DNA of 21,639 bases from CAYZUE01 sp964481825 (lineage in GTDB: Archaea; Hydrothermarchaeota; Hydrothermarchaeia; Hydrothermarchaeales; JALUUU01). The notes under the pieces are model-generated. The model did not search any database and had not been told where the DNA came from. It saw nothing but the letters and a program-made list of their open reading frames with translations. How positions within the stretch are numbered: the first letter of the stretch is position 1; every line of letters begins with the position of its first letter. Where the stretch lies: positions 1-21,639 of the forward strand of contig CAYZUE010000015.1 of the NCBI GenBank assembly GCA_964481825.1, written 5' to 3'. Made by a program: the position numbers and the translations under genes. Shown here piece after piece: positions 6,585 through 14,642 of this stretch.

Positions 6585-7325
6585 TCACCTAAATAAATCT
6601 TCAGTCTTAGATCGTAACAAATCAGAAGCCTGTCCCTCACCTTTATAATTGAGACCTCTGATTATTACAACTGGAATTTTCTCTGCTGCTTCACCCATTA
6701 TAATATTGGCTGTTGATGCCAAACAATCAGCAATAGCTACTTGAGTAACAAGAAGTTCGTTTCTATAAATATCCTTTTCACCTCTCAAGTCTAGTAATGG
6801 AGTTATTCCAGAACAACCTAAAGCTAGACCAACTGAACCATGTCTAAAAGGTCTTCCGACTGAATCTATTATAATTACACCTAAATCTACTCGAAATTTT
6901 TTTTCAAGAATACATTTGATGTTTAAAGCACTTTTATCAGAATTGATTGGAAGAAGTTTGGCATGATGTGGCTTCACATTACTTTGGTCAATACCTGCAT
7001 TAGCGCATATGAGACCTTGGTTAGTAAGTGAAATAATAAAATTGTTACCTGCTCTAAGAATTTCTTGAGATTCACGTAAAATTAGTTCAACTAAACGGGG
7101 ATCTTTGCCGGTAATTCCCGAAAGTTCATACGCCATATTAGTAGGTAAAATGGTTTTGAGATTTATTACTCTACCTTCAGCCTTAGAAACAATCTTTTCA
7201 GTTACAACTACAATATCACCTGAAGTTAGGTAAATTTGCTTGCTTTTTAGAGCGGTACTTATGATCTTTCCAAGATTATCTCCTTTTTTTATAAGCGGTA
7301 AATTTCCAAGAGGTATGGTGAACAT
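6585..7325 (-). CDS. cofE: Coenzyme F420-0:L-glutamate ligase
   Basis: This 246-residue, GTP-dependent ligase adds glutamates to F420-0 after CofD. Evidence: SGDIVVVTEKIVSKAEGR (about residues 34-51), 'DPRLVELILRESQEILR', 'GLICANAGIDQSNV', and the catalytic-loop region 'VIIIDSVGRPFRHGSVGLALGCSGI', all characteristic of archaeal CofE. The length matches stand-alone archaeal CofE, not the longer bacterial FbiB fusion. It heads the operon cofE-cofD-citG-like-DUF447. No ribosome binding site is visible before ATG 7325, and AT-rich TATA-like sequence lies about 25-40 bases upstream, so the mRNA probably has a very short leader. It is divergent from the peroxiredoxin gene. Confidence 0.93.
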   Translation of the reverse strand: MFTIPLGNLPLIKKGDNLGKIISTALKSKQIYLTSGDIVVVTEKIVSKAEGRVINLKTILPTNMAYELSGITGKDPRLVELILRESQEILRAGNNFIISLTNQGLICANAGIDQSNVKPHHAKLLPINSDKSALNIKCILEKKFRVDLGVIIIDSVGRPFRHGSVGLALGCSGITPLLDLRGEKDIYRNELLVTQVAIADCLASTANIIMGEAAEKIPVVIIRGLNYKGEGQASDLLRSKTEDLFR

Positions 7326-7526
7326 AATCTAAAGTTTTTATTTTTATTTAGTTAAATAAATTAGGAGGATTACTGTAATAAATTAATCAATTATTGAGTA
7401 TGTATTAAAAAAATTTGTTAAATTATTTTTAAAATTAAATTATGTATTTGGATAGAATCATAAAGATTATTGCATGTTAGATATTAAGTGGTAAAATGAA
7501 TCGAAAATAAAAAAAATATGTGAGAT

Positions 7527-7534
7527 GAGGTGGT
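7527..7534 (+). promoter_or_regulatory. Ribosome binding site selecting a GTG start for the peroxiredoxin
   Basis: GAGGTGGT ends five bases before GTG 7540. An ATG at 7525 is in frame but overlaps this site, and homologues begin close to LKINDAIPDF, so GTG 7540 is the better start. Confidence 0.65.
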
Positions 7535-7539
7535 ATATA

Positions 7540-8103
7540 GTGCTAAAAATAAATGATGCGATACCTGACTTTGAACTAAAAGCATTTCATGAAGATGCGA
7601 TAAAAGATATTAAGTTTTCAGATTACAAAGGGAAATGGTTAGTTTTAATATTCTACCCCGCAGATTTTACTTTTATTTGTCCAACAGAATTAGAGGAAGC
7701 AGCGATTAATTATGCAGAATTCAAGGACGTAAATGCTGAAATATTGAGTGTGAGTACGGATTATCATTTTGTTCATAAAGCCTGGCATGATAGCTCCCCT
7801 GCAATAAGTAAGGTTAAATTTCCAATGTTAGCAGACCCTACAGGGAAACTTTGCAGAGAATTTGGCACATATAAAGAAGAGGAAGGTATTTCTTATCGTG
7901 GCACCTTCATAATTGATCCTGATGGGATACTTAAGGTAATTGAATTACATGATACGCCTATTGGAAGGAATATTAAAGAGATATTGAGAAAACTTCGTGC
8001 AGCTAAATTTGTAAGAGAAAATAAAGGGGAAGTTTGTCCAGCAAGTTGGAAACCTGGGAAAAAAACACTGAAACCTGGATTGGATCTTGTAGGAAAAATA
8101 TAA
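7540..8103 (+). CDS. 2-Cys peroxiredoxin (AhpC/Prx type)
   Basis: This 187-residue thiol peroxidase is predicted to reduce H2O2 and organic peroxides in the cytoplasm. The peroxidatic cysteine is C47 in FYPADFTFICPTELEEAA, the typical-2-Cys form of the motif. A likely resolving cysteine is C166 in GEVCPASWKPG near the C-terminus. The catalytic Arg region, 'ISYRGTFIIDPDG', is present. The length is that of a short AhpC-like Prx. The reductant is unknown: no thioredoxin reductase or AhpF gene is next to it. The start is GTG, chosen from the ribosome binding site. It stands alone, divergent from cofE, with a 214-base AT-rich intergenic region that would hold both promoters. Confidence 0.92.
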   Translation: MLKINDAIPDFELKAFHEDAIKDIKFSDYKGKWLVLIFYPADFTFICPTELEEAAINYAEFKDVNAEILSVSTDYHFVHKAWHDSSPAISKVKFPMLADPTGKLCREFGTYKEEEGISYRGTFIIDPDGILKVIELHDTPIGRNIKEILRKLRAAKFVRENKGEVCPASWKPGKKTLKPGLDLVGKI

Positions 8104-8145
8104 AATTAAGTGCAACTATTAAGTGAATCCGCATTTTAATTTAGA

Positions 8146-8252
8146 AACTTTGGGATCTTCTGGATCTGTTTAGTATGTACAAGAAGAGTCAAAGTTCTGA
8201 TCTTCGTTCTAAGAAAGCGATATCAGAACCTACTAAATCGTACCATCTTCTT
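8146..8252. ncRNA. Candidate structured RNA with two competing folds
   Basis: Read on the plus strand, one fold pairs 8146-8152 with 8190-8196 (AACTTTG/CAAAGTT) and 8156-8161 with 8182-8187 (TCTTCT/AGAAGA). The loop sequence TTTAGTA (8169-8175) can pair downstream with TACTAAA (8231-8237). The alternative fold pairs 8194-8201 with 8222-8229 (GTTCTGAT/ATCAGAAC), capped by TCGTT/AGCGA around a 7-base loop (8204-8220). It is enclosed by 8181-8187 with 8246-8252 (AAGAAGA/TCTTCTT). The two folds share bases and exclude one another. The segment lies between the peroxiredoxin stop and the 3' end of tRNA-Gly(CCC). I match it to no known RNA family, and the strand is unknown. Confidence 0.35.
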
Positions 8253-8257
8253 AATAT

Positions 8258-8328
8258 GCACCCAGCGGGATTTGAACCCGCGTCGCAAGCTTGGGAAGCT
8301 TGAGTCCTAACCCCTAGACTATAGGTGC
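8258..8328 (-). tRNA. tRNA-Gly(CCC)
   Basis: The reverse strand folds as a complete 71-base cloverleaf. The acceptor GCACCTA pairs with TGGGTGC, the D arm starts GTCT, the anticodon stem CAAGC/GCTTG carries loop TTCCCAA (anticodon CCC at 8293-8295), and the T arm is GCGGG-TTCAAAT-CCCGC. No intron is present and no CCA is encoded. It decodes GGG and stands alone. Confidence 0.95.
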
Positions 8329-8736
8329 ATGTTAAAACAAATATAACCAACTTAGCCTAGTTAATAATGATTTTTTATTACCCACTTTTTTTTCCGGTTC
8401 GGTATCATAGTTCTAATCATAATTTTTTCAATTATAATAATTATTCAGATATTAATTAAAATCATAATTCTAACTAATATAAATCTTATAATATTATCCA
8501 ATAAAGAATCTTTATCAAACTCCTTTAGAATCCTCTCAATTAATTGATCTGCACGTGCTACTTGTATAGCTGTTTTAAACTTAACAAAATATAATTATTG
8601 TCAACTAAGTGGGCCTATACTTTCAGTTGGAATAAGTTTTGATAGTAGGGTTATTATAATATAAAAAAGGAACTAACATTTTAAGAATTGTCATCAAAAC
8701 TAATTTAAATGTAATGGATTATATTTTTTTATCCTT
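8329..8736. other. AT-rich intergenic region with a possible gene remnant
   Basis: These 408 bases upstream of tRNA-Gly(CCC) and of the dedA-like gene hold no intact gene. They should contain both promoters: the TTTAAAT stretch near 8704-8710 is about 30 bases before the dedA-like ATG. A minus-strand reading frame without a start codon at 8445-8594 is listed separately. Confidence 0.5.
8445..8594 (-). pseudogene. Possible C-terminal gene remnant
   Basis: A 49-codon open frame without ATG, GTG or TTG near its beginning ends in TGA at 8445-8447. It reads as a protein-like, helical sequence including KTAIQVARADQLIERILKEF and DSLLDNIIRFILVR. Just upstream in another frame (about 8606-8659) lies 'TLLSKLIPTESIGPLS' followed by a stop. 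This pattern suits a decayed gene with a frameshift, but a chance frame in AT-rich DNA cannot be excluded. I recognise no family. Confidence 0.25.
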
Positions 8737-9318
8737 ATGTTTAAAAATTTACACGGTTATATAGAAGCTTTAATAGAAGAGCACGGTAACATCGGTATCT
8801 TTCTAGGTATGTTTCTAGAGTCTAGCATTCTCCCAATCCCCTCAGAATTAGTTCTAATTACAGCAGGAGCATTGGGGCTACCTGTGACAAGTATTGTGGT
8901 ATTTGGTTCAATTGGATCAACACTTGGAGCTTCAGTAGGATATTACATCGGACGAAAGGGGGGAAGACCATTTATAAATCATTATGGAAAATATCTCCTA
9001 ATTACAGAGTCTAAATTGATAACAGCAGAAACTTGGGTAAAAAAATATGGAAATATAACAGTTTTAGTCAGTAGGATTATCCCATTCATCCCCTTTAAGG
9101 TATTTTCAATTTCTGCAGGTATATTACATATGAATTTTCCATCATTCATCTTATATACTTTCCTTGGTATGATACCGCGGACCTTTGTTTTGGCTTATCT
9201 TGGTAAAACAATAATGGAGTATAAAGTTCAGGGACTAATCTTACTTGTTATTATCGGGATTGGGATCTATGTATTTTACCTTATTTTTAAGAAATTTAGA
9301 CATGATGACGTGTTTTAA
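8737..9318 (+). CDS. DedA family (SNARE-associated/VTT domain) membrane protein
   Basis: This 193-residue integral membrane protein is of the DedA type. Bacterial members are linked to lipid-carrier recycling and membrane homeostasis. Seen here are FLGMFLESSILPIPSELVLI (about residues 22-41, the re-entrant segment with the conserved E and P), a glycine-rich 'GSTLGASVGYYIGRKGG', and the second half 'VLVSRIIPFIPFKVFSISAG' with the R and P residues typical of the family. These are followed by two hydrophobic helices and a short basic tail. No ribosome binding site precedes ATG 8737, so a short leader is likely. Its last 23 bases overlap the end of the convergent tgtA gene. The transported or flipped substrate is unknown. 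Confidence 0.88.
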   Translation: MFKNLHGYIEALIEEHGNIGIFLGMFLESSILPIPSELVLITAGALGLPVTSIVVFGSIGSTLGASVGYYIGRKGGRPFINHYGKYLLITESKLITAETWVKKYGNITVLVSRIIPFIPFKVFSISAGILHMNFPSFILYTFLGMIPRTFVLAYLGKTIMEYKVQGLILLVIIGIGIYVFYLIFKKFRHDDVF

Positions 9319-11209
9319 CTGCGACTCCCCTGTTGAATGATAACATCTCTAACCCAGTGAGAATAGCTTTCCCTGTCCCAAGAAGTTTATCATGGTTATT
9401 TACAACAATAACTTCCTGATAAGGTCTAATGGTAGGATCACACGAAATAACAAATTTTGAAAAAACACTTTTTCCTTCTTCTACAAAATCTTCTGCTTCT
9501 TTAGATACGATTACTCTATTATTGGGAAAAGGCAATTCTAGGATTCTACTAGCCCCTTTAATACTGGGGATTATGAATCCATCAGAAGCTCGGAATACAG
9601 CAATAATATGTTTTTGATGAATAGCTCTTCTAATTCGATCAGTCTTTGATATCTCAATTTTAACGTCTTTGAATAGGATGTTCCCAGCACCACTGCCAAA
9701 TTGATAATCTGCCATTGAAATTGCTTTTGATATAATATCTTCCTTAACCCCGATTTCGGAAAAGTCTTTAAAATAAGTTCCATCTAATTCCAAATATTGA
9801 AGAGAATGGTGGATGAGTTTCTTACTAAAGTTAGATAGAAATTTCTTAGCTGTATTAATCATTAGTTCATCCTGATTAAAACTTGTATACCTAGTTGTTA
9901 TATGTTGATTAAGAGGGTATATATCTTCAATTTCAATAGGGATAACCCCAAATACTTTTGATAACATAGTTACTTGATATTCTTTACTGCCTTTGACTCC
10001 TATAGATTTTGAATATGGTTTGCGATTTTCGGGTAAAAGGACAATAGTTCTATTTTCTGTTCTTAGACGATTTAGTCTAGAAATGTGTCGAGTAATTTCC
10101 GGTCTAAGAATAGATTCAGACCCTGAGTAAAAAAAAGCTGATCTTTTAGTTAATGGATCAAATTTCTCTAACAGAGGTGATAAAAAGAAATTTCGAAGAG
10201 AATTTAAAAGGTATGGATGTCCTCTCACACGTCTTTCAACTAATTCTATTAATGATCCATCATGTATACATTGTTTTACCATTTTAATTTCTTCTAAGCT
10301 AACGTTCAAATTGTGTTTGGCTAGTAACGTTTCTTTTTGAATTCCACTTTGATTAAGTTCTTTGGGCGTGTAAGATGAACAGATTTTACAAGAACACGGG
10401 AAGTCTCGGATTTCGGGTAACCTCAATGTTCCGGAGGAAGTAATATATCTTTCATTTTGAGCAAAAAGAGAGTACGCAGCAGAATCTAAGATATCACATC
10501 CCATTGCACAAGCAAGTGCAAACATCATTGGATGGCCACATCCAAAGAGATGTACAGGTTTATTTAATGGAAGATGTTTTTTACATTCCATAACAACTTT
10601 AACCAGGTCTTTAAAACGATAGTTATCCAGCAATGGAACTACACCACCTATAGGATAAATATCAAATCCCATTTTACCCATTTCTTTTGCTGATTTTGCC
10701 CTCAAATCTAAAAAAACCCCACCTTGGATTGTTCCAGCCAGGAGCATTTCGAAAGAAAGTTTGGAACTCTCCTTAGCTCGCTTTAGCGTCTCTACCAAGT
10801 CTGCATTAACCCTCGAATGATGAACATTGATAGGGGTGGGAATATCAAGGATTACTCCAATATCCGATCCAATAGCATTTTGAAACTTGACAATTTCAAT
10901 AGGGTCAACATCAACATCGCCATAACAATAAAGTTGGTATGAACCAGAATCGGTCATTAAAAGGCCATCGAACCCTAGCATTTTATGAATTCCATTTTCT
11001 AGAGCGTTTCTTCGGAGCTTTTTGCTTTGATGAATAATATATGAATTAGTTATTAATCCTTCATATCCAATACCTTTGATATATTCCGGGGTAATTTCTT
11101 GAAGATTAGGATTGACCACCGGTAGGAGAACAGGAGTTTCAATAACTTTATTCCTGGCCTTTAAAAGACCAATTCTCCCCATAGCATCTCTTTCCTTAAT
11201 CTCAAACAT
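9296..11209 (-). CDS. tgtA: tRNA-guanine(15) transglycosylase (archaeosine)
   Basis: This 637-residue enzyme exchanges guanine-15 in archaeal tRNAs for preQ0, the first step to archaeosine. The N-terminal TIM barrel carries the two active-site regions: MTDSGSYQL (D87) and LDSAAYSL (D242). The zinc cluster begins PCSCKICSS with C272, C274 and C277. The middle domains follow, and a C-terminal PUA domain (about 555-637) includes 'GTGKAILTGLEMLSFNRGVAVKTRHHV'-type residues. Full length for the long archaeal form, not the split type. The start MFEIKERD at 11209 matches relatives; an ATG 12 bases upstream is also possible. No ribosome binding site is evident. It is divergent from nnr and overlaps the dedA-like gene at its end. 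Confidence 0.95.
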   Translation of the reverse strand: MFEIKERDAMGRIGLLKARNKVIETPVLLPVVNPNLQEITPEYIKGIGYEGLITNSYIIHQSKKLRRNALENGIHKMLGFDGLLMTDSGSYQLYCYGDVDVDPIEIVKFQNAIGSDIGVILDIPTPINVHHSRVNADLVETLKRAKESSKLSFEMLLAGTIQGGVFLDLRAKSAKEMGKMGFDIYPIGGVVPLLDNYRFKDLVKVVMECKKHLPLNKPVHLFGCGHPMMFALACAMGCDILDSAAYSLFAQNERYITSSGTLRLPEIRDFPCSCKICSSYTPKELNQSGIQKETLLAKHNLNVSLEEIKMVKQCIHDGSLIELVERRVRGHPYLLNSLRNFFLSPLLEKFDPLTKRSAFFYSGSESILRPEITRHISRLNRLRTENRTIVLLPENRKPYSKSIGVKGSKEYQVTMLSKVFGVIPIEIEDIYPLNQHITTRYTSFNQDELMINTAKKFLSNFSKKLIHHSLQYLELDGTYFKDFSEIGVKEDIISKAISMADYQFGSGAGNILFKDVKIEISKTDRIRRAIHQKHIIAVFRASDGFIIPSIKGASRILELPFPNNRVIVSKEAEDFVEEGKSVFSKFVISCDPTIRPYQEVIVVNNHDKLLGTGKAILTGLEMLSFNRGVAVKTRHHV

Positions 11210-11254
11210 TGTAACATTCAAGAAGAGTAGTGGTAAAGCTAAATAACTTTTCCC

Positions 11255-11266
11255 ATAAATTTTATC
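11255..11266. promoter_or_regulatory. TATA-like box in the tgtA-nnr divergent promoter region
   Basis: CATAAATTTTAT is nearly self-complementary and centred about 30 bases before the nnr ATG (11291), which fits a transcript with a few-base leader. On the other strand it is about 50 bases ahead of the tgtA start. Confidence 0.4.
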
Positions 11267-11290
11267 TGTAAATCTAGTTATTTTAGTAAT

Positions 11291-12742
11291 ATGAAAAAAA
11301 TGGAATCCATAACTAGTGAAGAGATGAAAATAATAGAATTAAATGCCTCTTATCTAGGAATTTATGTAAAAGATTTAATGGAATCTGCTGGAGAAAGACT
11401 ATTTTATACCTTAAAAGAACGGGGTATATTGGCTGGAAAGTCGGTGGGGATTATTTGTGGCACAGGTAATAATGGGGGGGATGGATTTGTATTAGCAAAA
11501 TATCTAATAAAAAATAGAATAGACGTTGATGTAATATTCCCTTGGGCTAGAGAGGATATAAAAACCAAAGAGGCACAAAACAATTTTGACATTCTGAAGG
11601 AGGGATATGGATCTATTATAAAAAAAAAGATAGATAGAGATTATGACATCATTATTGACTCGATTATAGGTACAGGCATAAAAGGGAAATTAAGAGAACC
11701 CACTCTCTCGTTAATTGAAAGTATTAACAAAAAAGATGCATACAAAATTAGTGTTGATGTGCCGACAGGGATAGGATTTAAGAATGTGTTAGACTCAGAC
11801 TTAGTTATAGGTCTTCATAGATTAAAAGTTGGTACGGATACATATGAAAATATTGTAACCGATATTGGTATTCCTTCGAAAGCAGAAACTCATGTTGGAC
11901 CTGGAAACCTGCTTATCCATTTGAAAACAAGAGAGGCGGATGGAAAAAAAGGAGACAATGGAAAGATTTGCATAGTTGGAGGGAGTAAAAAGTATTATGG
12001 TGCCCCTTTATTAACTACGTTTGCGGCTCAGAATTCTGGTTCAGACTTAGTTTACTTGAATGTTCCTCAAATAAACTTTGATGTAACACGTTGCTATTCT
12101 CCTGATATTATAGTACGAACCTATCCGGGTGATTATTTTAATAGAAAAGGAGTAGATGCAATTTTAGACCTATCAAAAAAATGTGATTCAATGGTAATAG
12201 GGCCTGGGATTAGTATGAATCCTGAAGTAAACGACGCAGTTTTTGATATTTTAAGTAAGATACGTATACCTACTGTAATTGATGCAGAAGCATTGCAGAT
12301 TATTCCCGATGTTAAAAGCCGAAAAAACTGGGTTATTACTCCACATTCAAAAGAATTTGAAATATTGACAGGCACAGAAATTCCATCAAATATCGTTGAA
12401 ATGACAGAATTAGTGTCAAGATGGTCAAAGAAGCTTGGAGTTACTATCTTGTTGAAGTCATACATAGACATTATTTCATCCTCTAAAGGAAATACAAAGC
12501 TTAATGATACTGGAAATCCTGGTATGACTGTAGGAGGTACTGGAGATGTATTAGCTGGGATTGTAGGAGGTTTCATATCCCAGGGGCTTGATCCCTATGA
12601 TGCTGCTTGTTGTGCAGCATTTGTAAATGGTTGCGCAGGAGATAAATTATATTCAAAAAAAGGATATTGTTTCACTGCTATGGACCTTGCATCGCAGATT
12701 CCATATACTATTAAAGAAATTATGAATTCTGATTTCTTGTGA
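11291..12742 (+). CDS. nnr: Bifunctional NAD(P)H-hydrate repair enzyme (epimerase and ADP-dependent dehydratase)
   Basis: This 483-residue fusion repairs damaged, hydrated NADH and NADPH. The N-terminal epimerase domain (about 1-200) has GTGNNGGDGFVLAKYL (near residue 58), 'DSIIGTGIKGKLREP' and SVDVPTGI. The C-terminal ribokinase-like dehydratase (about 215-483) has 'ICIVGGSKKYYGAPLLTTFAA', MVIGPGISMN, 'VITPHSKEFEILTG' and the catalytic NPGMTVGGTGDVLAGIVGGF containing the GTGD aspartate. Both halves look intact. The start could be ATG 11291 or the ATG at 11300; neither has a clear ribosome binding site. Its last 23 bases overlap the convergent transporter gene. Confidence 0.93.
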   Translation: MKKMESITSEEMKIIELNASYLGIYVKDLMESAGERLFYTLKERGILAGKSVGIICGTGNNGGDGFVLAKYLIKNRIDVDVIFPWAREDIKTKEAQNNFDILKEGYGSIIKKKIDRDYDIIIDSIIGTGIKGKLREPTLSLIESINKKDAYKISVDVPTGIGFKNVLDSDLVIGLHRLKVGTDTYENIVTDIGIPSKAETHVGPGNLLIHLKTREADGKKGDNGKICIVGGSKKYYGAPLLTTFAAQNSGSDLVYLNVPQINFDVTRCYSPDIIVRTYPGDYFNRKGVDAILDLSKKCDSMVIGPGISMNPEVNDAVFDILSKIRIPTVIDAEALQIIPDVKSRKNWVITPHSKEFEILTGTEIPSNIVEMTELVSRWSKKLGVTILLKSYIDIISSSKGNTKLNDTGNPGMTVGGTGDVLAGIVGGFISQGLDPYDAACCAAFVNGCAGDKLYSKKGYCFTAMDLASQIPYTIKEIMNSDFL

Positions 12743-13784
12743 TGCTAATAAAAAATCCAGAAAAGGATAATATTCCTGCTAAAAACATTACTTCTCTAAA
12801 ACCAAATAATTGAGATACAATCCCACCCAATATAGGACCAAACGCCGCTGATATGCTGATAACCGAGGTTAACATTCCAATTGATGTTGCACGTTCTTCG
12901 TTTCTATGAGCCATATATAAAAGGGAACCAACGTATAGGGAAGACCAAGAAAGTGCCAGAAAAATATTAAGGAACAGAATTTGTGAGTAATTTGTTGTTA
13001 GACTATAAAAGATAAATACAAAAGTTGAGACTAATAGACCAATGTTTATTAGTATTTTGTCTGGGTACTTATCCATAAATCGCATAAAGATAACTTGGAG
13101 ACCAGAATTCAAGAAATAAATAACACCAATCCAAAATTTAGTTGCGCCAAGATCCAGCAGAAAAATAGGGAATATTGCCCAAATTGAGTGTGCACCTGTA
13201 TTTCTTAAGAAGCAAGCAAAGTAGACCCAAAAATTTCTTCTTATTACATCTTTTGGGAACATGGGTATACTCATTCTTCGGTGTTTAGATTTAGGTAAAC
13301 TAAGGGATAAAATAAAAGCAATAAGGAAAAAAATTGAACTAAGAGTGAAAAGTTGCCAATAGACTGCAATTATCCCCGCAAGTATCGTTCCAAATGCCCA
13401 TCCTAAACTCCCATATGAACTTAACTTACCGATATTACCGCCAGTTTCAAATACATAGGATATTAGAGGTGCAGTACAAATACCGACTGTGAAACCGGCT
13501 ATAAATCTCAATAGTAAAAGAGAAACGACTTCTGTTGCAAAAATCTGAAGTAAAAAAGATACGGAACATAAACCCAATCCTAGAATAATGAATTCTTTAC
13601 GCCTATACATATCTGAGGCACGTCCAAAGATGTAAGAGGATATAAAAATTGCGATTCCATAGGATGCCCCAATAAAACCAATTTGTATATAATTAGCTCC
13701 AATATCTTTAGCCATTGTTGGTATAAATATCCAGGAGATCATTACAGAAAAATGGATTAATAATTGTATAATATTCGCTTTCAT
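12720..13784 (-). CDS. Major facilitator superfamily transporter
   Basis: This 354-residue membrane protein has about 12 hydrophobic segments with very short loops. The family's motif A appears between segments 2 and 3 as 'GRASDMYRRKEFI'. 'FIAGFTVGICTAPLISYVFE' and, in the second half, 'SIGMLTSVISISAAFGPILGGIVSQLFG' repeat the usual MFS pattern. The central cytoplasmic loop is basic (PKSKHRRMSIPMF). It is somewhat shorter than typical MFS proteins (380-420) but not visibly truncated. Substrate unknown; the layout recalls drug/sugar efflux carriers. The start at ATG 13784 is preferred over an upstream TTG at 13796, because the TATA-like ATTTATAA at 13811-13818 lies 30 bases from the ATG. It overlaps the nnr end. 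Confidence 0.85.
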   Translation of the reverse strand: MKANIIQLLIHFSVMISWIFIPTMAKDIGANYIQIGFIGASYGIAIFISSYIFGRASDMYRRKEFIILGLGLCSVSFLLQIFATEVVSLLLLRFIAGFTVGICTAPLISYVFETGGNIGKLSSYGSLGWAFGTILAGIIAVYWQLFTLSSIFFLIAFILSLSLPKSKHRRMSIPMFPKDVIRRNFWVYFACFLRNTGAHSIWAIFPIFLLDLGATKFWIGVIYFLNSGLQVIFMRFMDKYPDKILINIGLLVSTFVFIFYSLTTNYSQILFLNIFLALSWSSLYVGSLLYMAHRNEERATSIGMLTSVISISAAFGPILGGIVSQLFGFREVMFLAGILSFSGFFISITRNQNS

Positions 13785-14101
13785 AGTATATACCAAATTA
13801 ATTGCTATTGATTTATAATGTATAATCTAAGGGATTTATTAAGGATAATAGTTAGATTTTTTAACTTTATTGATGTATTTAGTTCATAGATAGTTTAGTA
13901 AGTAATAAGTAACTAATACCCTAATTATACTCTTAACGGTGGGTCGAATTAAATTTTTTTTAGAGACCCTCCGTATAACCCCCAATTATTAATCATCTTT
14001 ATTATGTTTTAAGTATCATCAACCTTATATAATAAAAAAAAACTTGCCAAATATTTTTAGCGAAAAATATATATGGAGATTTTAAATAAAAAGGGTGAAT
14101 T
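13785..14101. other. Divergent promoter region with an inverted repeat
   Basis: These 317 bases separate the transporter from the hydrolase gene. A TATA-like box for the transporter lies at 13811-13818 (minus) and AAATATATAT at 14065-14074 would serve the hydrolase. ACGGTGGGTC (13936-13945) and GACCCTCCGT (13965-13974) form a stem of nine pairs with one T-T mismatch and a T-rich loop. It is far more GC-rich than its surroundings. No reading frame of note was found. Confidence 0.45.
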
Positions 14102-14635
14102 ATGAAATATGCAGTATTGGTAATTGATATGAATAAAGACTTTGTAACTGGAAAGTTAAAATGTGAAAGAGCACTGAAGATCATTCCAAATATAGATAAG
14201 CTAATAAAAAATAGTCGCAAGCAAGGAAATTTAGTGATATTTGCTAGTGACGCACATATGAAGGATGATCCTGAACTCAGAGTGTGGGGAGAGCATGGAA
14301 TGGCAGGTTCTGAAGGAGCGGATGTAATACCTGAACTTAAAATCGAGGAAAGCGATTATATAATTGAAAAACGAACATATAGTGCTTTTTACAAAACTGG
14401 ACTAAACAAATTACTTGAGGATAAGGGGGTTAATAAAGTAATAATAACAGGATTGCATACAAATATATGCGACCGTCATACAGCTGCTGATGCTTTTTTT
14501 AGGGGTTATAAGATTATAGTGGCTAAAGATTGTGTAGAAGCTTTTAGCGACAAAGATCAAGAAGAAGGACTAGATTATTTAAAAAAAGTGTATGGGGCTA
14601 AAATTAAAAGTGTTGATGAAATTATCAGTAATTAA
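14102..14635 (+). CDS. Cysteine hydrolase of the isochorismatase/nicotinamidase family
   Basis: This 177-residue protein has the catalytic triad of the family: D9 in VLVIDMNKDF, K90 in IIEKRTYSAF and the nucleophile C123 in TGLHTNICDRHTAADAFFRG. D50, H52 (ASDAH) and H65 (WGEHG) match the metal-binding positions of nicotinamidases, so conversion of nicotinamide to nicotinate for NAD salvage is the best guess. The family also includes other amidases, and the 'HTNIC' loop differs from the usual 'TDVC'. The start at ATG 14102 is preceded by GGGTGA (14093-14098). A TATA-like box lies about 30 bases upstream. It stands alone between a divergent transporter and convergent tRNA genes. Confidence 0.87.
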   Translation: MKYAVLVIDMNKDFVTGKLKCERALKIIPNIDKLIKNSRKQGNLVIFASDAHMKDDPELRVWGEHGMAGSEGADVIPELKIEESDYIIEKRTYSAFYKTGLNKLLEDKGVNKVIITGLHTNICDRHTAADAFFRGYKIIVAKDCVEAFSDKDQEEGLDYLKKVYGAKIKSVDEIISN

Positions 14636-14642
14636 AGAAACT

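Noticed and set aside
7361..7370. GGAGG on the plus strand between cofE and the peroxiredoxin gene
   Set aside because: No start codon or open frame follows at a useful distance; stops come within a few codons.
8181..8252. Cloverleaf-like outline on the minus strand with 7-bp acceptor-like ends and a 5-bp stem with a 7-base loop
   Set aside because: There is no T arm with TTCRANY, no conserved D-loop GG, and the arm order does not match a tRNA. Kept only as a structured segment.
12133..12576. 147-codon minus-strand open frame inside nnr
   Set aside because: It lies wholly within the well-conserved dehydratase domain of nnr, has no ribosome binding site and reads as unstructured low-complexity protein.
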